This document shows, piece by piece, positions 11,161-22,745 of a DNA stretch of 64,000 nt. Source of the stretch: Bettongia penicillata ogilbyi (lineage: Eukaryota > Chordata > Mammalia > Diprotodontia > Potoroidae). Each line of letters begins with the position of its first letter. Positions within the stretch are counted from its first letter, which is position 1. The position numbers and the translations under genes were made by a program. The notes under the pieces are model-generated. The model did not search any database, was not told the origin of the DNA, and was given only the letters and a program-made list of their open reading frames with translations. The stretch spans positions 5,056,180-5,120,179 of the forward strand of contig JAJHZJ010000121.1 in assembly GCA_023548195.1 (NCBI GenBank), read 5' to 3'.

Positions 11161-11284
11161 GATTAGTATTCAGCAATTATTGTCCAGATATGAGTTGGAA
11201 CAGATGGCTTCTATGGTCCCTTCTAAATCTCAAATTCTCCAATCTCATGAAGATAAAGATCACACGATCTTGAAGACCAGCATT

Positions 11285-11485
11285 AAGAATTTATTGCTAT
11301 TTGTCCTTCATTCTTGAAGAGAACCATGGCATCAGAAAGGTAATGCCATGATTTGCAAGTGATTTGGATTTAAAAGAGGGAGAGCTGTGCAGTCACCAGC
11401 TTTACTTTCTCCTCCAGAGTCATCTAGGTCCAGCAGCAAGTTATAGATTAGGACAACTGGAGATGGCCCCCACTAAGAGTCTAAT
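11285..11485 (-). repeat. LINE 3'-terminal fragment, same tail type as the element at 57840-59456
   Basis: Begins tttgtccttcattcttgaag and agaaccatggcatcag, like the terminal cttcgtcttcgaagaggacc...tgacatca of the 57840 element. The remainder (ccagctttactttctcctcc, ggacaactggagatggcccc) is an abundant marsupial repeat from memory. The family name is uncertain. Confidence 0.55.
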
Positions 11486-12544
11486 GAGCAAAAGAACATG
11501 TCACAGAAGAAAAATACTGACTATACTTATCTCCAATTCATAGTTTGTTTGTTTTTTTATAAATATGAGGTAAAGAATAACTATGAGTGAATTTTCACAT
11601 TGGCCTCCCTCTCACCCACTGGGAAATCCTATAGGCTTAATTAGCATGAGTCAAAAAATATCTTGGATTTAATTCTCAGGGTTATATCCTGAATTACCAA
11701 TATTTCATGTTAATTGAAAACTGAGGTGATTTAGTTGTACAAGTTTCTATCGCCAACATGCCTCTCCATTCAACCTCTCAATTCCAGTTGTCTGCCTCAA
11801 CCCACAATGCAATCAGTTTCTCCTTACTTATCTCCTCTAATTCCTTCATCCTAAATGGAATCAGCTCTATGCTCCCCAGGGTCACTTCATTTGGTTCAGC
11901 CATTTCCCAGTTAACTATATTACTTTATCCTTGAGACTCTCCACTCTCTTATTTAAAACAAAACAACACAAAAAGACTTTCTCCTGTATCCTTTTCTTCC
12001 AACATTCTTTTCTCTTCTTAATGTAAATGAAACCTGGCTTTCTCTTGAGGAAAGAGTAACTCTCTCCACTGATGATCACTTTTTCTCCTGCTTCTACCCA
12101 TACAAATTTTATAGGCCCAAGAAGGAGGGAATCATCATACCCTATATTCTGTTCCTTCACAGAGGCCTCTTTATTTTTCTTATGGAATCTTAAATTCTCT
12201 AATGTATATATGATTTCATTGATTTTGTGTTCCCTCCAATGATGTGTACAACATACCATCTATGCTTGCTCAGCCTATATGATTCTTATCCAAGGATTTG
12301 CTTCCATTAATTCACTGCAGTGGGGGAAGGAGGGAAAAAATCTCTGTCCAATGTGATGGAGTCTTTTTTGTTTTCTTGCAGTTTCACAAGGATACCAATG
12401 ATAAGCATAGCCTATCTGCTGCCTCTCATTCTTCCCTCATGATTAACCTATCCTTTTGGTCATATAATTCTTTATGAACATTTTGTTCTCTTCTACACGA
12501 TTCCTTATTTAGGTATTTACCTAAATTATGAGTCTTATGCCCAC
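11486..12544 (+). repeat. Degraded L2/CR1-type LINE, endonuclease region (tentative)
   Basis: Between about 11715 and 12540 the sense strand has the CT-rich composition of L2. At about 12018-12060 it encodes a match to the apurinic-endonuclease motif region (NETWLSLEE, compare ETWLSP in L2/CR1 endonucleases). Many stops interrupt the frame. The 345-base antisense open frame at 11915-12259 overlaps this and is taken as chance. Confidence 0.4.
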
Positions 12545-12557
12545 CATGCATCTGTTT

Positions 12558-13021
12558 ATTTTCTTTTTTTTTTAAGTATATAATTTATTTTTCAGTTTTC
12601 AACATTCACTTCCACAAGAATTTGATTTACATATATTCCCTCTCTCTCCCCACTCCCTACCTCAGGACAGCATGCATCATACATCCACCCCTTCCCTGAG
12701 TCTGTCCTCCCTTCTATCACCTCCCCTTTTCCATCCTCCTTCCCTCTATTTTCCTGTAGGGCAAAATAGATTTCTATATTCCATTGTCTGTATTCTTAAC
12801 ATTCATTTTTAAAGCTTTGAGTTCCATATTCTCTTGCTCCCTCCCTCCCTACTGCCTTCATTGAGAAAACAAGCAATTTGATACAGGTCATGCACATGTA
12901 TCAATGAAAAACACTTTCACAACAGTTATTTTGCAAAGGACTAATCACATTTTCCTCTGCCCTGTCCTGCTGTCCATTTATTCCATTCTCTCCCTCGACC
13001 TGTCTCCCAACAATAGGGGTT
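12558..13021 (-). mobile_element. Half-L1, 5'-truncated copy (3'UTR only), with TSD
   Basis: The reverse complement matches the last ~450 bp of half-L1 copy 1, from gagagaatggaataaatgga to the A-tail (the T-run at 12564-12573). It is flanked by catgcatctgttt (12545-12557) and catgcacctgttt (13022-13034), a 13-bp TSD with one mismatch. It holds no coding sequence; the short open frames at 12904-13095 and 12978-13227 overlap it by chance. Confidence 0.85.
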
Positions 13022-13133
13022 CATGCACCTGTTTCCCTTTGATATTCAGTTTCAACTCTTCCAATACTATAGTCTTCCATGATTTGAATTTGTAAATCAC
13101 TAGTACAATAATGGTTTTTAAAAGATGGGCCTG

Positions 13134-15764
13134 AGGTGGAGCCAAAATGGTGGAATAACAGCACACACTTTCTAGAGCATTGACCCCAAGCCCAGCCAAA
13201 TACCTGCAAAAAAATGGTTCTAAACAAATTCTGGAGGTGCAGAACCTACAGAATGACAGAATGAAACAAATCTTCAGCCCAAGGCAGCCTGGAAGGTTGT
13301 GGGGAAGTGTCTATCGCACCATGCAGGGGGCAGGACACAGTCCAGGGCTGGCCGCGCTCGCACAGACAGGACCTGAGCAGGCCTTGGGGAGATTGAATCT
13401 CTTGCACTTGGGGCAGTTTCCAGACTTCAGCACCCCAAAACGCTGAGGACAAATTGGAAGGTCAGTGGAAAAAGCCTGTGACACCAGTGTGTGAGAGTGA
13501 AATGGTCTAGCCTCAGGATGACAGAGGGGGAAGGGGGATAAAGAATCCACAGCATCAGGGGCAGCAATAGAGATTGTTTCTGGATCTCTAGGACCACAGA
13601 CCGTGGGAGAAATTGAGCAGCTGACAGTATAACCCCCCAACCCCACTGAAAGCACAAATCTACTTTGACAGAGAGCTCAAAAGTTGAGTAAATGCCTGGA
13701 ACAATAAACAAAAACTGAAAAAAGAACCAGACTATAGAATCTTACTTTCGTGGCAAGGAAGACCAAAACATGCAAACAGAAGACAACAAAATCAAAGCTC
13801 TTCCATCCAAGGCCTCCAAGAAAAATATGAATTGGTCTCAGGCCAAGGAAGAGTTCAAAAATGATTTTGACAATCACGTAAGAGAAGCAGAGCAACAATT
13901 GGGAAGAGAAATGAGAGTTATGCAAGAAAATTATGAAAAATTAGTCAACTGCTTGCTAAAGGAGACCGAAAAAATGATGAAGAAAATAACACTACAAAAA
14001 GTAGACTAATCCAAGTGACAAAAGAGACACAAAAGTCTGATAAGGAGAAGAATGCCCTAAAAAGCAGAATCGACCAGATGGAAAAGGAGGTTCAAAAGCT
14101 CACTGAAGAAAATAATTATTTAAGGATTAGAATACAGCAGATGAAAGCTAATGACTTTATGAAAAATCAAGAAATTATCAAACAAAACCAAAGGAATGAA
14201 AAATAGCAGACAATATGAAATATTTCATTGGAAAAACAACTGACCTGGAAAATAGATTCAGGAGAGACATTTTAAAAATTATGGGATTACCTTAAAGCCA
14301 TGATCAAAAAAAGAGCCAACATCATCTTTCAAGAAATTATCATGGAAAACAGCCCCGATACTGTAGAACCAGAAAGTAAAATAAGTATTGAAAGAATATA
14401 CCAATGGCCTCCTGAAAGAGATCCCAAAATAAAAACTCCTACAATATTGCAGCTAAATTCCAGAATTCCCAGGTCAAGGAGAGAATATTGCAAGCAGCCA
14501 GAAAGAAACAATTTGAGTATTATAGAAATACAATTAGGATAACACAAGATGTAGCAGCATCTACATTAAGAGATTGAAGGGCTTGGAATATGATATTCCA
14601 GAAATCAAAGGAAGTAGGATTAAGACCACAAATCACTTACCCAGAAAAACTGACTATAATATTTCAAGGGACAAAAATAGTTATTCAATGAAATAGGGGA
14701 CTTTCAAGCATTATTGATGAAAAGATCAGAACTGAATAGAAAATTTGATTTTCAACCACAAGAATTAAGAGAAGCATGAAAAGGTAAACAGGAAAGAGAA
14801 ATCACAAGGGATTTACTAAAGTTGAACTGTTTACCTTCCTACATGGAAAGATAATATTTGTAACTCTTGAGATTTTCTCAGTACTAAGGTAGTTGGAGGG
14901 ATTATATACATATAGACAGAGGGCACAGAATGAGTTGAATAGGAAGGAATGATAACTAAAAATAAAATTAAGGGGTGAAAGAGGAATATTTTGGGAGGAG
15001 AAATGGAAAAATTGAATGGGGAAAATTATTTCTCACATAAAAGATGCAAGAAAAAGTGTTTTTCAATAGAAAGGAAGAGAGGGGAGGTTACAGGGGAAAA
15101 GTGAACCTTACTCTCATCCCATTTAGCTTGAGGAGGGAATAATATGCTTACTCAATTTGCTATGAAACTCTATACTACACTACAGGAAACTAGGGGAGAA
15201 AGGGAGAAGGGGATAAGCGGGAGTTGGGGAATGATAGAAGGCAGGACAAATGGGAGGTGGGCATAATTAGAAGTAAATACTTTTAGGGAGGGATATGGCC
15301 AAAAGAGAGAATAGAATAATTGGGGGGCAGAATAATGTGGAGGGAAATATAGTTACTATTCCACATGAAAAGATCCACTTCCACAAGATGGAAGTCTTTT
15401 GCAAAACTACACATATATAGCTTATATTGAATTGCTTGCCTTCTCAGTGAGGACATGTGGGGAAGGAGAAAGGGAGAGAAGTTGGAACTCTTAAGTTTTA
15501 AAAATGAATGTTAAAAATTGTTTTTACATGCAACTGGGAAATAAGTCATACAGGCAATGGCATATAGAAATCTATCTTGTACTCCAAGAAAATAGAGGGA
15601 ATGGATAAGAGAAGGGAGGGGTATGACAGAAGGAAGGGCAGACTGGGGAAAGGGGTAATCAGAATGCATGCTGTGTTGGGTTTGGCAGAGGCGAGAGATG
15701 GGGAGAAAATTTGTAACTCAAAATCTTGTGGAAATAAATCTTGAAAACTAAAAATAAATTAGAA
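13134..15764 (+). mobile_element. Half-L1 copy 2, full length but decayed, with 18-bp TSD
   Basis: Starts aggtggagccaaaatggtgg, has a 5'UTR to about 13700, broken ORF1 to about 14775, a purine-rich 3'UTR, and ends aaaactaaaaataaattaga. The flanks ttttaaaagatgggcctg (13116-13133) and ttttaaaaaatgggcctg (15765-15782) are an 18-bp TSD with one mismatch. Length is 2.63 kb with no ORF2, which shows that the ORF1-only structure is how the element was inserted rather than a later deletion. Confidence 0.92.
13700..14775 (+). pseudogene. L1 ORF1p pseudogene (half-L1 copy 2)
   Basis: Three open pieces carry the protein: 13770-14009 and 14015-14206 hold the coiled coil (heptad-rich, KEEFKNDFDNHVREAEQQLG; MEKEVQKLTEENNYLRIR), and about 14300-14770 holds the RRM end and C-terminal domain (ISIERIYQWPPERDPK; then TRHKM-like relics of RIT..DL and the YPEKLT block). 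Stops and shifts at about 14010, 14207, 14295 and 14540 break the frame. In sense orientation it encoded the L1 RNA-binding chaperone. It is now nonfunctional. Confidence 0.85.
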
Positions 15765-15782
15765 TTTTAAAAAATGGGCCTG

Positions 15783-16813
15783 CATTTGAGAGAAAATATT
15801 GAGGTCACTAAAATAATTACAAAACTTCTCAAAGGCATTTCAGCTCGCTCTCCTCCTATTCAGTCTTAGTCCCAATTTATTGCCCATTTGCAGTGCTTGT
15901 CCCAAGACAAATATATTGATAGATTATCTCTATACATAGTCAACTCAACTGAATATGATTAATGTTCTAGAAACAAGCAATCTTTATGCACTTGATTTTC
16001 CCTGGTGGGTACTTAAGATAAATGCTATACAATATTTAATGATTATGAGAACTATAATGTTCCAAGGAATAAAAATCAGCATGATGCCATTTGAAGAGAA
16101 GATGACCTAGAGAAACTCTCCATCCAGTCATCATGTCTTCTTCTGAAGGGTGTGTAAGGCATTTGTTAGCCTCTCCTAATTTTTACTCTTTTTCACTATA
16201 ATTTTTACTATCATTGATTGACTTACAAATTATTCTCTCAAGTATTCTAATGACTTAATATCTAGTTTATAGTCTTCCTGTCTATCACCTCCTCATCATT
16301 AAGGGACTTCAGTATTCATCCTGACCACTCCCTCACACACATATTGCATAATTCCTCAGGCTCCTTAAATTCAAAACATTCAGTTCCCACCCCATTTTAG
16401 TCACATACCATCGTAGTTATGCTTTAGACCTCACACTGACACAAGCTTACAAAACCTTCAAGATCCTGAATTTGAATTTCTGTTCTAAATATAAGTCCTT
16501 TTGTTCTCACCTTTCCCAGTCCTTCTCTATGCTGAATTTGCTTTTTGATCTCTTTGATATACTTAGGTCTTTTGAGTTTGAGCACTCTCCATACTCCCAG
16601 TTCCTTTCCCCATTCTGGCTGTATTTCTGTAACTGTACTCTTTGACCTTTCAACAGAGGCAACAGAGACAGGTTGAAAATGTATAGTAAAGAATCATGAT
16701 GCTTTTTTCCTAGCAGATGCAGGAAAAAAGAGAAGGGCTGGACTTATGGCAGTAACAGTGGTTGCTCTTGGGGCTATTTGCTCACAGACTGACTGTATGA
16801 AAGTCACCTATTT
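15783..16813. other. Unassigned sequence, partly L2/CR1-like endonuclease fragment
   Basis: 15783-16130 has no recognised content. At 16290-16450 the sense strand resembles the L2/CR1 endonuclease GDFNIH region (gggacttcagtattcatcctg), followed by CT-rich sequence to about 16600. The call is tentative because stops are frequent. Confidence 0.35.
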
Positions 16814-17539
16814 GAACTTCCAGGAGCCAAGATGATAGATTGAACTGTAAAAGCTCTCACTATCCCTTGTTGACCTTGGAAAACTTAGAGAATATTTCCC
16901 CAGAAAAAATCCGGGAATACTGGAGCCAGCAGAAGGGGTATAGCAGTTTTTTAGCTCAGGGGACTGGGGAGATTGATGGGAAAGGTCCCTCTTGCTATGG
17001 TCAAAGGGGACCATTACAGGACCAAAGGTGTCCTAGAAAGCCTCTCCTCTGTGCACTAGCAAGAGATCTCAGGCCCTAGTGGGGTGGAACCAGAAAGCAC
17101 CAACAGCAGAACCCCAGATGTGTCTTAGAATAGACAGGGGAATTGGACAGACACCAGTTCAGATGAAGTTCACCAGCCACTGAACCTGCCAGTGCTCTAG
17201 TACAGCCCAAGGGGAGGAAGAGACCTCCAACAGCCAGATTATCTCTCCCTCATATCTCACTCTGGGAGCTTCAGTGTAACCCTGAGGATACTCAGATAGA
17301 CTTCCCCTGTTCTCAGCCTTGGCACATATCCGTCAGCTCAACACTAGGGAAGCTGCAACATTATATAGCTTCCAGCTGAAAGAACCAGAGGACACACCAC
17401 ACAAAGCCAGTAACCAGGCCCCCAGTTCCCAGCACCAGAAATAAGGAAAAAACAACCCATGACCCAGAAGCGGAGATACACTTCAAAAGCCAGCAAAAAA
17501 GGCAATCACCACAAGTAAGAGTAAATTAGAAAAAGCATA

Positions 17540-18475
17540 GACCATAGAATCTTATTACAAGGACAGGAAAGATCGAAATACAAATTCAGGAGAGGAAAGT
17601 ATTGACACTATACCCACATCTCAAACCTCAAAAGGGAATATGAACAGAAGCCTAAAGAACATCCTTGAAAGAGTTCAAAAAAGATTTTAAAAGCCAAATT
17701 AGAGAGGTAGAAAAAAATTGACCAATAATTTTAAAAATACAATCAGCTCCTTAAAAAGTAAAACTGGTCAAATGGTTAAGGAGGCATAAAACCTAACTGG
17801 AGAAAATAGTTCCTTAAAAGGAAAAATTGGACAAATGTAAAAGGAGGTGCAAAAGCTAACTGAAGAGAACAATTTGCTAAAAATTAGAATTGGGGAAGTA
17901 AAAGCTAATGACTCTATGAGGCATCAAGAATCAGTCAAACAATATCTAAAGAATGAAAACAAATAGAAGAAAACATAAAATATCCCATTAGAAAAAAACA
18001 AACAAACAAACTAGTGATCTGGAAATTAAATCCAGGAGAGATAATCTAAGAATTATTAGTCTACTGGAAAGCCATGATGAAAAATAGAGGCGGGACAATA
18101 TCTTCTAAGAAATCATCAAGGAAAACTGCCCTGATATCCTAGATTCAGAGGGAGAAAGAGTCATTGAAAGAAGTCATTGATCACTTCCTGAAAGAAATCT
18201 CAAATTGAAAGTGCCAAGGAATATTGTTGTCAAATTCCAGAATTATCAGGTCAAGGAGAACAGGACTTTGCAGCTTCTATATTAAATGTTTGGAGGAATT
18301 GGAATATGATATTTTGTAAGGCAAAGGAGCTTGAACTACAACCAAGGATAAATTACTCAGCAAAATTGAGCATAATCTTTCAGGCAAGATGGACATTCAG
18401 TGAAATAAAGGATTTCCGGATCTTCTTGATGAAAAGGTCAGAGCTCAATAGAAAATTTTATCTTTAAAAAAAGAT
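17540..18475 (+). pseudogene. L1 ORF1p pseudogene (full L1)
   Basis: Readable pieces include the coiled coil (about 17650-17990), the sequence after the RRM start (about 18040-18260) and the C-terminal domain, for example the match to YSAKLSIIFQ and FSEIKDFRIFLMKRSELNRKF at 18340-18460. It is more diverged and more broken than the half-L1 ORF1 copies, so this L1 is older than copies 3 and 4. Confidence 0.8.
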
Positions 18476-18479
18476 TCAA

Positions 18480-19035
18480 GAGAGGGATAAAAATGTTAAC
18501 AGGAAAAAATTATTTAATATGGGCAAACTGTTTACATTCATGTATGAGAGGATGATACTTGTTCATCTTGAAAATTGCATATATATATGTATATATATAA
18601 ATGACACTTAAAAGGGATATACATAGATAGAGGGTATGGGTATAAATTAACTAATGTGATGATAAAAAACCAAATTAAGGATTATGAAAGGAGAAGAGGA
18701 AAGGAGAAGGCAGAAAAGTGTAAATCACATCCTATGAAGAGGCACAAAACCATATTATAGTAGAGGGAAAAAGGGAGGGAGATGAGCATTGTTTGAGCTT
18801 TACTCTCATTAGATTTGATACAAGATGGTAATAACATACTCTGTTAAGCATAGAAATATAAGTTGCCCTACAGGAAGTATGAGGGAAAAGGGGGAAGAAA
18901 AGGGAGGGGAGCCGATAGGAGGGAGGGGAGATTGAGGGAAGTTGTTGTCAAAAGTAACACTCTTTGGAAGAGGGAAAGAGAGAAAGGAGAAATAAAAGCA
19001 TAATTGGGGGGGTGTAGGATGGAGAGAAAGATACA
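18480..19035 (+). other. L1 inter-ORF spacer, homologous to the half-L1 3'UTR
   Basis: About 550 bp of purine-rich sequence between ORF1 and ORF2. Ordered blocks match the half-L1 3'UTR: gtttacattcatgtatgagagg after ORF1, a short TA-rich run, tagatagagggtatggg, aattaaggattatgaaagg, gattgagggaag with agtaacactctttgg, and gtaggatggagagaaag just before ORF2. Antisense open frames here (18809-19098) are chance products of purine bias. Confidence 0.75.
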
Positions 19036-20821
19036 AATAGTAATAATAACTGAATATGAATGGGATGCATTCTCCCATAAAATGGAGGTGGAGAGCAAAA
19101 TGGATTAAAAACCATAATCCTACAATATGTTGTTTACAAGAAACATATTTTAAACAGGGGGATACACACAGGGTAAAGGTAAATGGCTAGAGTAGAATAT
19201 ATTAGACTTCAGCTAAAGTAAAAAAAAAAGCAGGAGTAGCAATCTTAATCTCAGATACTGCAAAAGGAAAAAATAAATCTAATCAAAAGAGATAAGGAAG
19301 GAAACTACATCCCGCCAAAAGGCATCATAGACAATGAAGCAATATCATTACCAAACATATATGCACCAAGTGGTATAGCATCCAGATACTTAGTAGAGAA
19401 GATAAGGGAGTTACAGGAAGAAATAGAAAGCAAAACTATACTAATGGGGGACCTCAACTTCTCCATTAATGAACTTGATAAATCTAACCTCAAAATAAAT
19501 AAGAAAGAAGTTAAGGAGGTGAATAGCATTCTGGAAAAGGTAGATATGATAGATATTTGGAGAAAACTGAATGGGGATAGAAAGGAATATACTTTTACCT
19601 TAGCAGTACACAACAGATGCAAAAATTGATCATATACTAGGGCATCAAAATCTCACAATCCAGGGCAGAAAGGAAGAAATGCTCAATGAATCCTTTTCAG
19701 GTCATGATGCGATAAAAATTATATGTAATAAAGGGCCATGGAAAGATAGACCAAGAAGTAATTGGAACTAAATAATCTAATCCTAAAGAATGAGTAGGTC
19801 AAACAACAATCATACAAATAATCAATAACATCATTCAAGAGACTAACGATAATGTGACAACCTACTAACACTTATGGGATGCAGCAAAGGCAGTTCTTAG
19901 GGGAAGTTTGATATGTCTAAAGGCTTACATGAATAAAATAGAGAAAGAAGAGATCAATGAGTTGGGCATGCAACTGAAAAAAGCTACAAAAAGAACAAAT
20001 TGAAAATCCTCAATTAAATACCAAATTAGAAATACTGAAAACTAAAGGAGAGATTAAGAAAATTGAAATTAAGAAAACTATCAAACTAATAAATAAAACT
20101 AAGAGCTCGTTTTATAAAAAAAGAATAAAATTGATAAACTTTTGGTCAATTTGATTTAAAAAAGGAAGGAAGAAAACCGAATTACCAGTATCAAAAATAA
20201 AGAGGGTGAATTCACCCCTGATGAAAAAAACAATTAATTAGAAATTATTTTGCTCAATTTTATGTCCATAAGTTTGACAATCTCAGTGAAAAGGATGAAT
20301 ATTTACAAAGATTTAAATTGCCCAAATTAACAGAAGAGGAAGGAAAATACTTAAGTAATGCCAACTCAGAAAAATGAAATTGAACAATTCATCAGTGAAC
20401 TCACTAGGAAAGAAATATCCAGAACCAGACAGATGTATGAGCAAATTCTATCAAACATTTAAAGAACAGTTACTTCCAGTACTATATAGATTATTTCAGA
20501 AAACTGGAGGAATCCTACCAAATTCTTTTTATGATACAAATATGGTGTTGCTACCTAAACAGGGAAGAAACAAAACAGAGAAAGAAAATTATAGACTAAT
20601 TTTCCTAACAAATATAAATGAAAAATTTTTTAAATAAGGTATTAGCAAAAAGATTGCAGCAAGTTATCATGAGAATAATACACTTCAATCAGGTAGGATT
20701 TATACCAGAAATGCAGATCTGGCTCAATATTAGGAAAACTATCCGCATAATTGATCATATCAGCAACAAAACCAATTGAAACCATATGATTATCTCAATA
20801 GATGTAGAAAAAGTCTTTGAT
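19036..20821 (+). pseudogene. L1 ORF2 pseudogene: endonuclease and N-terminal reverse transcriptase
   Basis: ORF2 supplies the nicking endonuclease and the reverse transcriptase of L1. Endonuclease motifs readable across frames: QETYF at about 19136 (catalytic Glu), AGVAILISD at about 19225, APSGIA at about 19362, and MGDLNFS at 19444-19464 inside an open frame to 19629. The usual SDH motif reads SGH here, so a conserved Asp is lost. Reverse-transcriptase motifs: [39 protein letters not shown] and [15 protein letters not shown] in the open frame 20374-20637, then QVGFIPEMQ and ISIDVEKVFD by 20821. Frame breaks are frequent and the FADD-containing half is absent. Nonfunctional. Confidence 0.88.
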
Positions 20822-21094
20822 CTTGAAAACTTTTCATGGATAAAAGGAGCTAAGGGTACTGATTGTTTGCTGATCTCAATTCTATCACTGAAGTAGGAGG
20901 CTATTGTGGGACACTAACATTGTTGTCAGGGTCTTAAGAAAAGAAGGAAAAAAGCTATATTTGCTCTAAGATAGAGATAGAAGATCAGTAAGAAAAGTTC
21001 TGAACAATTTCTAAATAGCAATAAGCACCTACCACTTTAACATACATGTTCAACCTGTCTTTGATTCTGATTCTTCCTTCCTCTACCCTTCCCC

Positions 21095-21149
<55 letters not shown>

Positions 21150-21288
21150 GTCACCATCATCGTAAAAAAAAAAAATCCCTTCCTTTGAATCTACTTTTCA
21201 GCTATCCCTCTTCAGTTCTCTTCCTCTTCTTAAACACACTGTAACAATACATTTATTTTCTCACCACTTAGTGTTTACGCATTCTAGA
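20822..21288. other. Non-L1 block between two L1 pieces
   Basis: Interrupts the L1 between the RT N-terminal half and the 3' end. It contains a (CA)n microsatellite. Its right part is CT-rich (tcagctatccctcttcagtt, cttcctcttctta) and may be L2, but I could not assign it. It could be a replacement by rearrangement or pre-existing target sequence if the two L1 pieces are separate insertions. Confidence 0.5.
21101..21148. repeat. (CA)n microsatellite, about 24 units
   Basis: Perfect ca dinucleotide run. Confidence 0.95.
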
Positions 21289-22290
21289 CTCCATACTGAA
21301 AATAAGAAACTGGAGGGAAAAAGATTACAGCAAATTTCTCTGATAATGGGATCATTTCTCAAATATATAAGAAATTGAGTCAAATTTCTAAAAATAAAAG
21401 TCATCCTCCAATTGACAGATGGTCAAAAGATATGAACAGGCAATTTTCAGAAGAAATCAAAGCTATCAATAATCATATAAAATGCTCTAAATCACTAATA
21501 ATTAGAGAAATGAATATTACTATAACTCTGAAGTATCACCCCACCCCTTTAGATTGACTAACATTACAGAAAAGGAAAATGACAAATGAGGAAAGGCATG
21601 TGTGGAAAAATAGGGACACTAATGTATTGCCGGTAGAGTTGTGAACTGGCCCAAACATTTTGGAAAACAATTTTAAACTATGCTCAACTATGCATACCCT
21701 TTGACCTAGCAATACTACTACAAGGTTTGTATCCAAAAGAGATTAAAAGAAAAGGAAAAGGACCTATTTGTACAAAAACATTTATTGTGTCTCTTTTTTA
21801 TGCTGGCAAAGAATTGTAAATTGAAGCAATGTCTATCAATTCGGGGATGGATAAATAAGTTGTATAGAATGGTGATGAAATAATTTTGTGCTATAATAAA
21901 TGAGAAAGGGGATTGTTTCTGAAAGATCTGGGAAGAGTTATGTGAACTGCTATGGAGTGAAATGAGCGGAACCAGAAGAACATTGTACACAGTAATAGCA
22001 ACAGTGTAGAGACAATCACTTAGGAAAGACTTAGCTAATCCGATCAAAACAATGAGCATGATTTAAAATGCTGTCCACTTGCAGAGGGTACCAATGAACT
22101 CCGAGAGCAGATTGAAACAGATCTGCTTCACTTTATTTTTCTTGCCTCTTTTTTTGTAACATGTCTAATATGGAAATGTTTCATAGGAATTCGCATATGT
22201 ACAAAGGATAGTACATAGCTTTCTTTTTCAACAGATGAGGAAGACCCTAAGGGAGAGAGAGAATTTGGGACTCAAAATAAAAAAAAAAAA
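21289..22290 (+). mobile_element. L1 3' end (ORF2 C-terminus and 3'UTR)
   Basis: Encodes the L1 ORF2 C-terminal region in broken frames: SQISKNKSHPPIDRWSKDMN and IKCSKSLIIREM in 21375-21557, then the LLGLYPKE-type region and the end of ORF2. It ends gagagaatttgggactcaaa and an A-run at 22278-22291. It is collinear with the L1 at 34271-35460. It may be the tail of the 16814 element after internal loss, or a separate 5'-truncated insertion. No TSD decides this. Confidence 0.85.
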
Positions 22291-22299
22291 ATACTAATA

Positions 22300-22745
22300 T
22301 GCCTTTCATTTTATCTTAATACTTTTCCTTCCTGCATCCACTTTCACCATCCCAATACAAGTCATAATCGCATGAACTATTATGATAACCTCCTAACAGG
22401 TTTTACCTTCTTTTTTATCACCTTCCCACCCCCTCCAACCTATTCTTCATATCAACTCCAAACTTATATTCCACATATATAAACCTAGGCATGAAACTCA
22501 AAATCCATCATTAGTTCTCTATTACCTCTTAAGTAAAATTCAAATTCTTTCTTATCTTTTTAGGCTTGGGTCAAATGGTACTTTCTCTAAGTCTTCAGTT
22601 ATTGTTTCAACTTTATGCAGTAGTTTGCTTTTACATTTTCCCTTATTTTGAACTGTGACTTTTTATGTATGTGCGTCATATCCATCATCAACATTATGTT
22701 TTATTATAGTATAAATTTTGTATCCCTTTGCCTAAGTGCCTACCG
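22300..22745 (+). repeat. L2 LINE fragment, C-terminal ORF2 and 3' region
   Basis: CT-rich sense order typical of L2: gataacctcctaacaggttt, caccttcccaccccctccaa, cctattcttcatatcaactcc, agttctctattacctcttaag. Confidence 0.65.

Larger units (their letters stand above)
16814..20821 (+). mobile_element. Decayed L1: 5'UTR, ORF1, long spacer, 5' part of ORF2
   Basis: Starts gaacttccaggagccaagatg, shared with the isolated L1 5' end at 43368 (-). It has a 5'UTR to about 17540, an ORF1 relic about 17540-18475, a purine-rich spacer of about 550 bp, then ORF2 from about 19036. L1 homology stops abruptly at 20821, just after the ORF2 segment encoding ISIDVEKVFD (the first catalytic-Asp region of the reverse transcriptase is ISIDAEKAFD in other L1). 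The remainder of ORF2 up to the 3' piece at 21289 is missing. Confidence 0.85.

Noticed and set aside
13180..13711. Several 68-114 codon frames on both strands
   Set aside because: They fall in the 5'UTR of half-L1 copy 2, which is relatively open on both strands but noncoding in the family.
21101..21148. CA repeat considered as part of a CRISPR-like or satellite array
   Set aside because: A simple dinucleotide run; there are no spaced repeats anywhere in the window and the DNA is mammalian.
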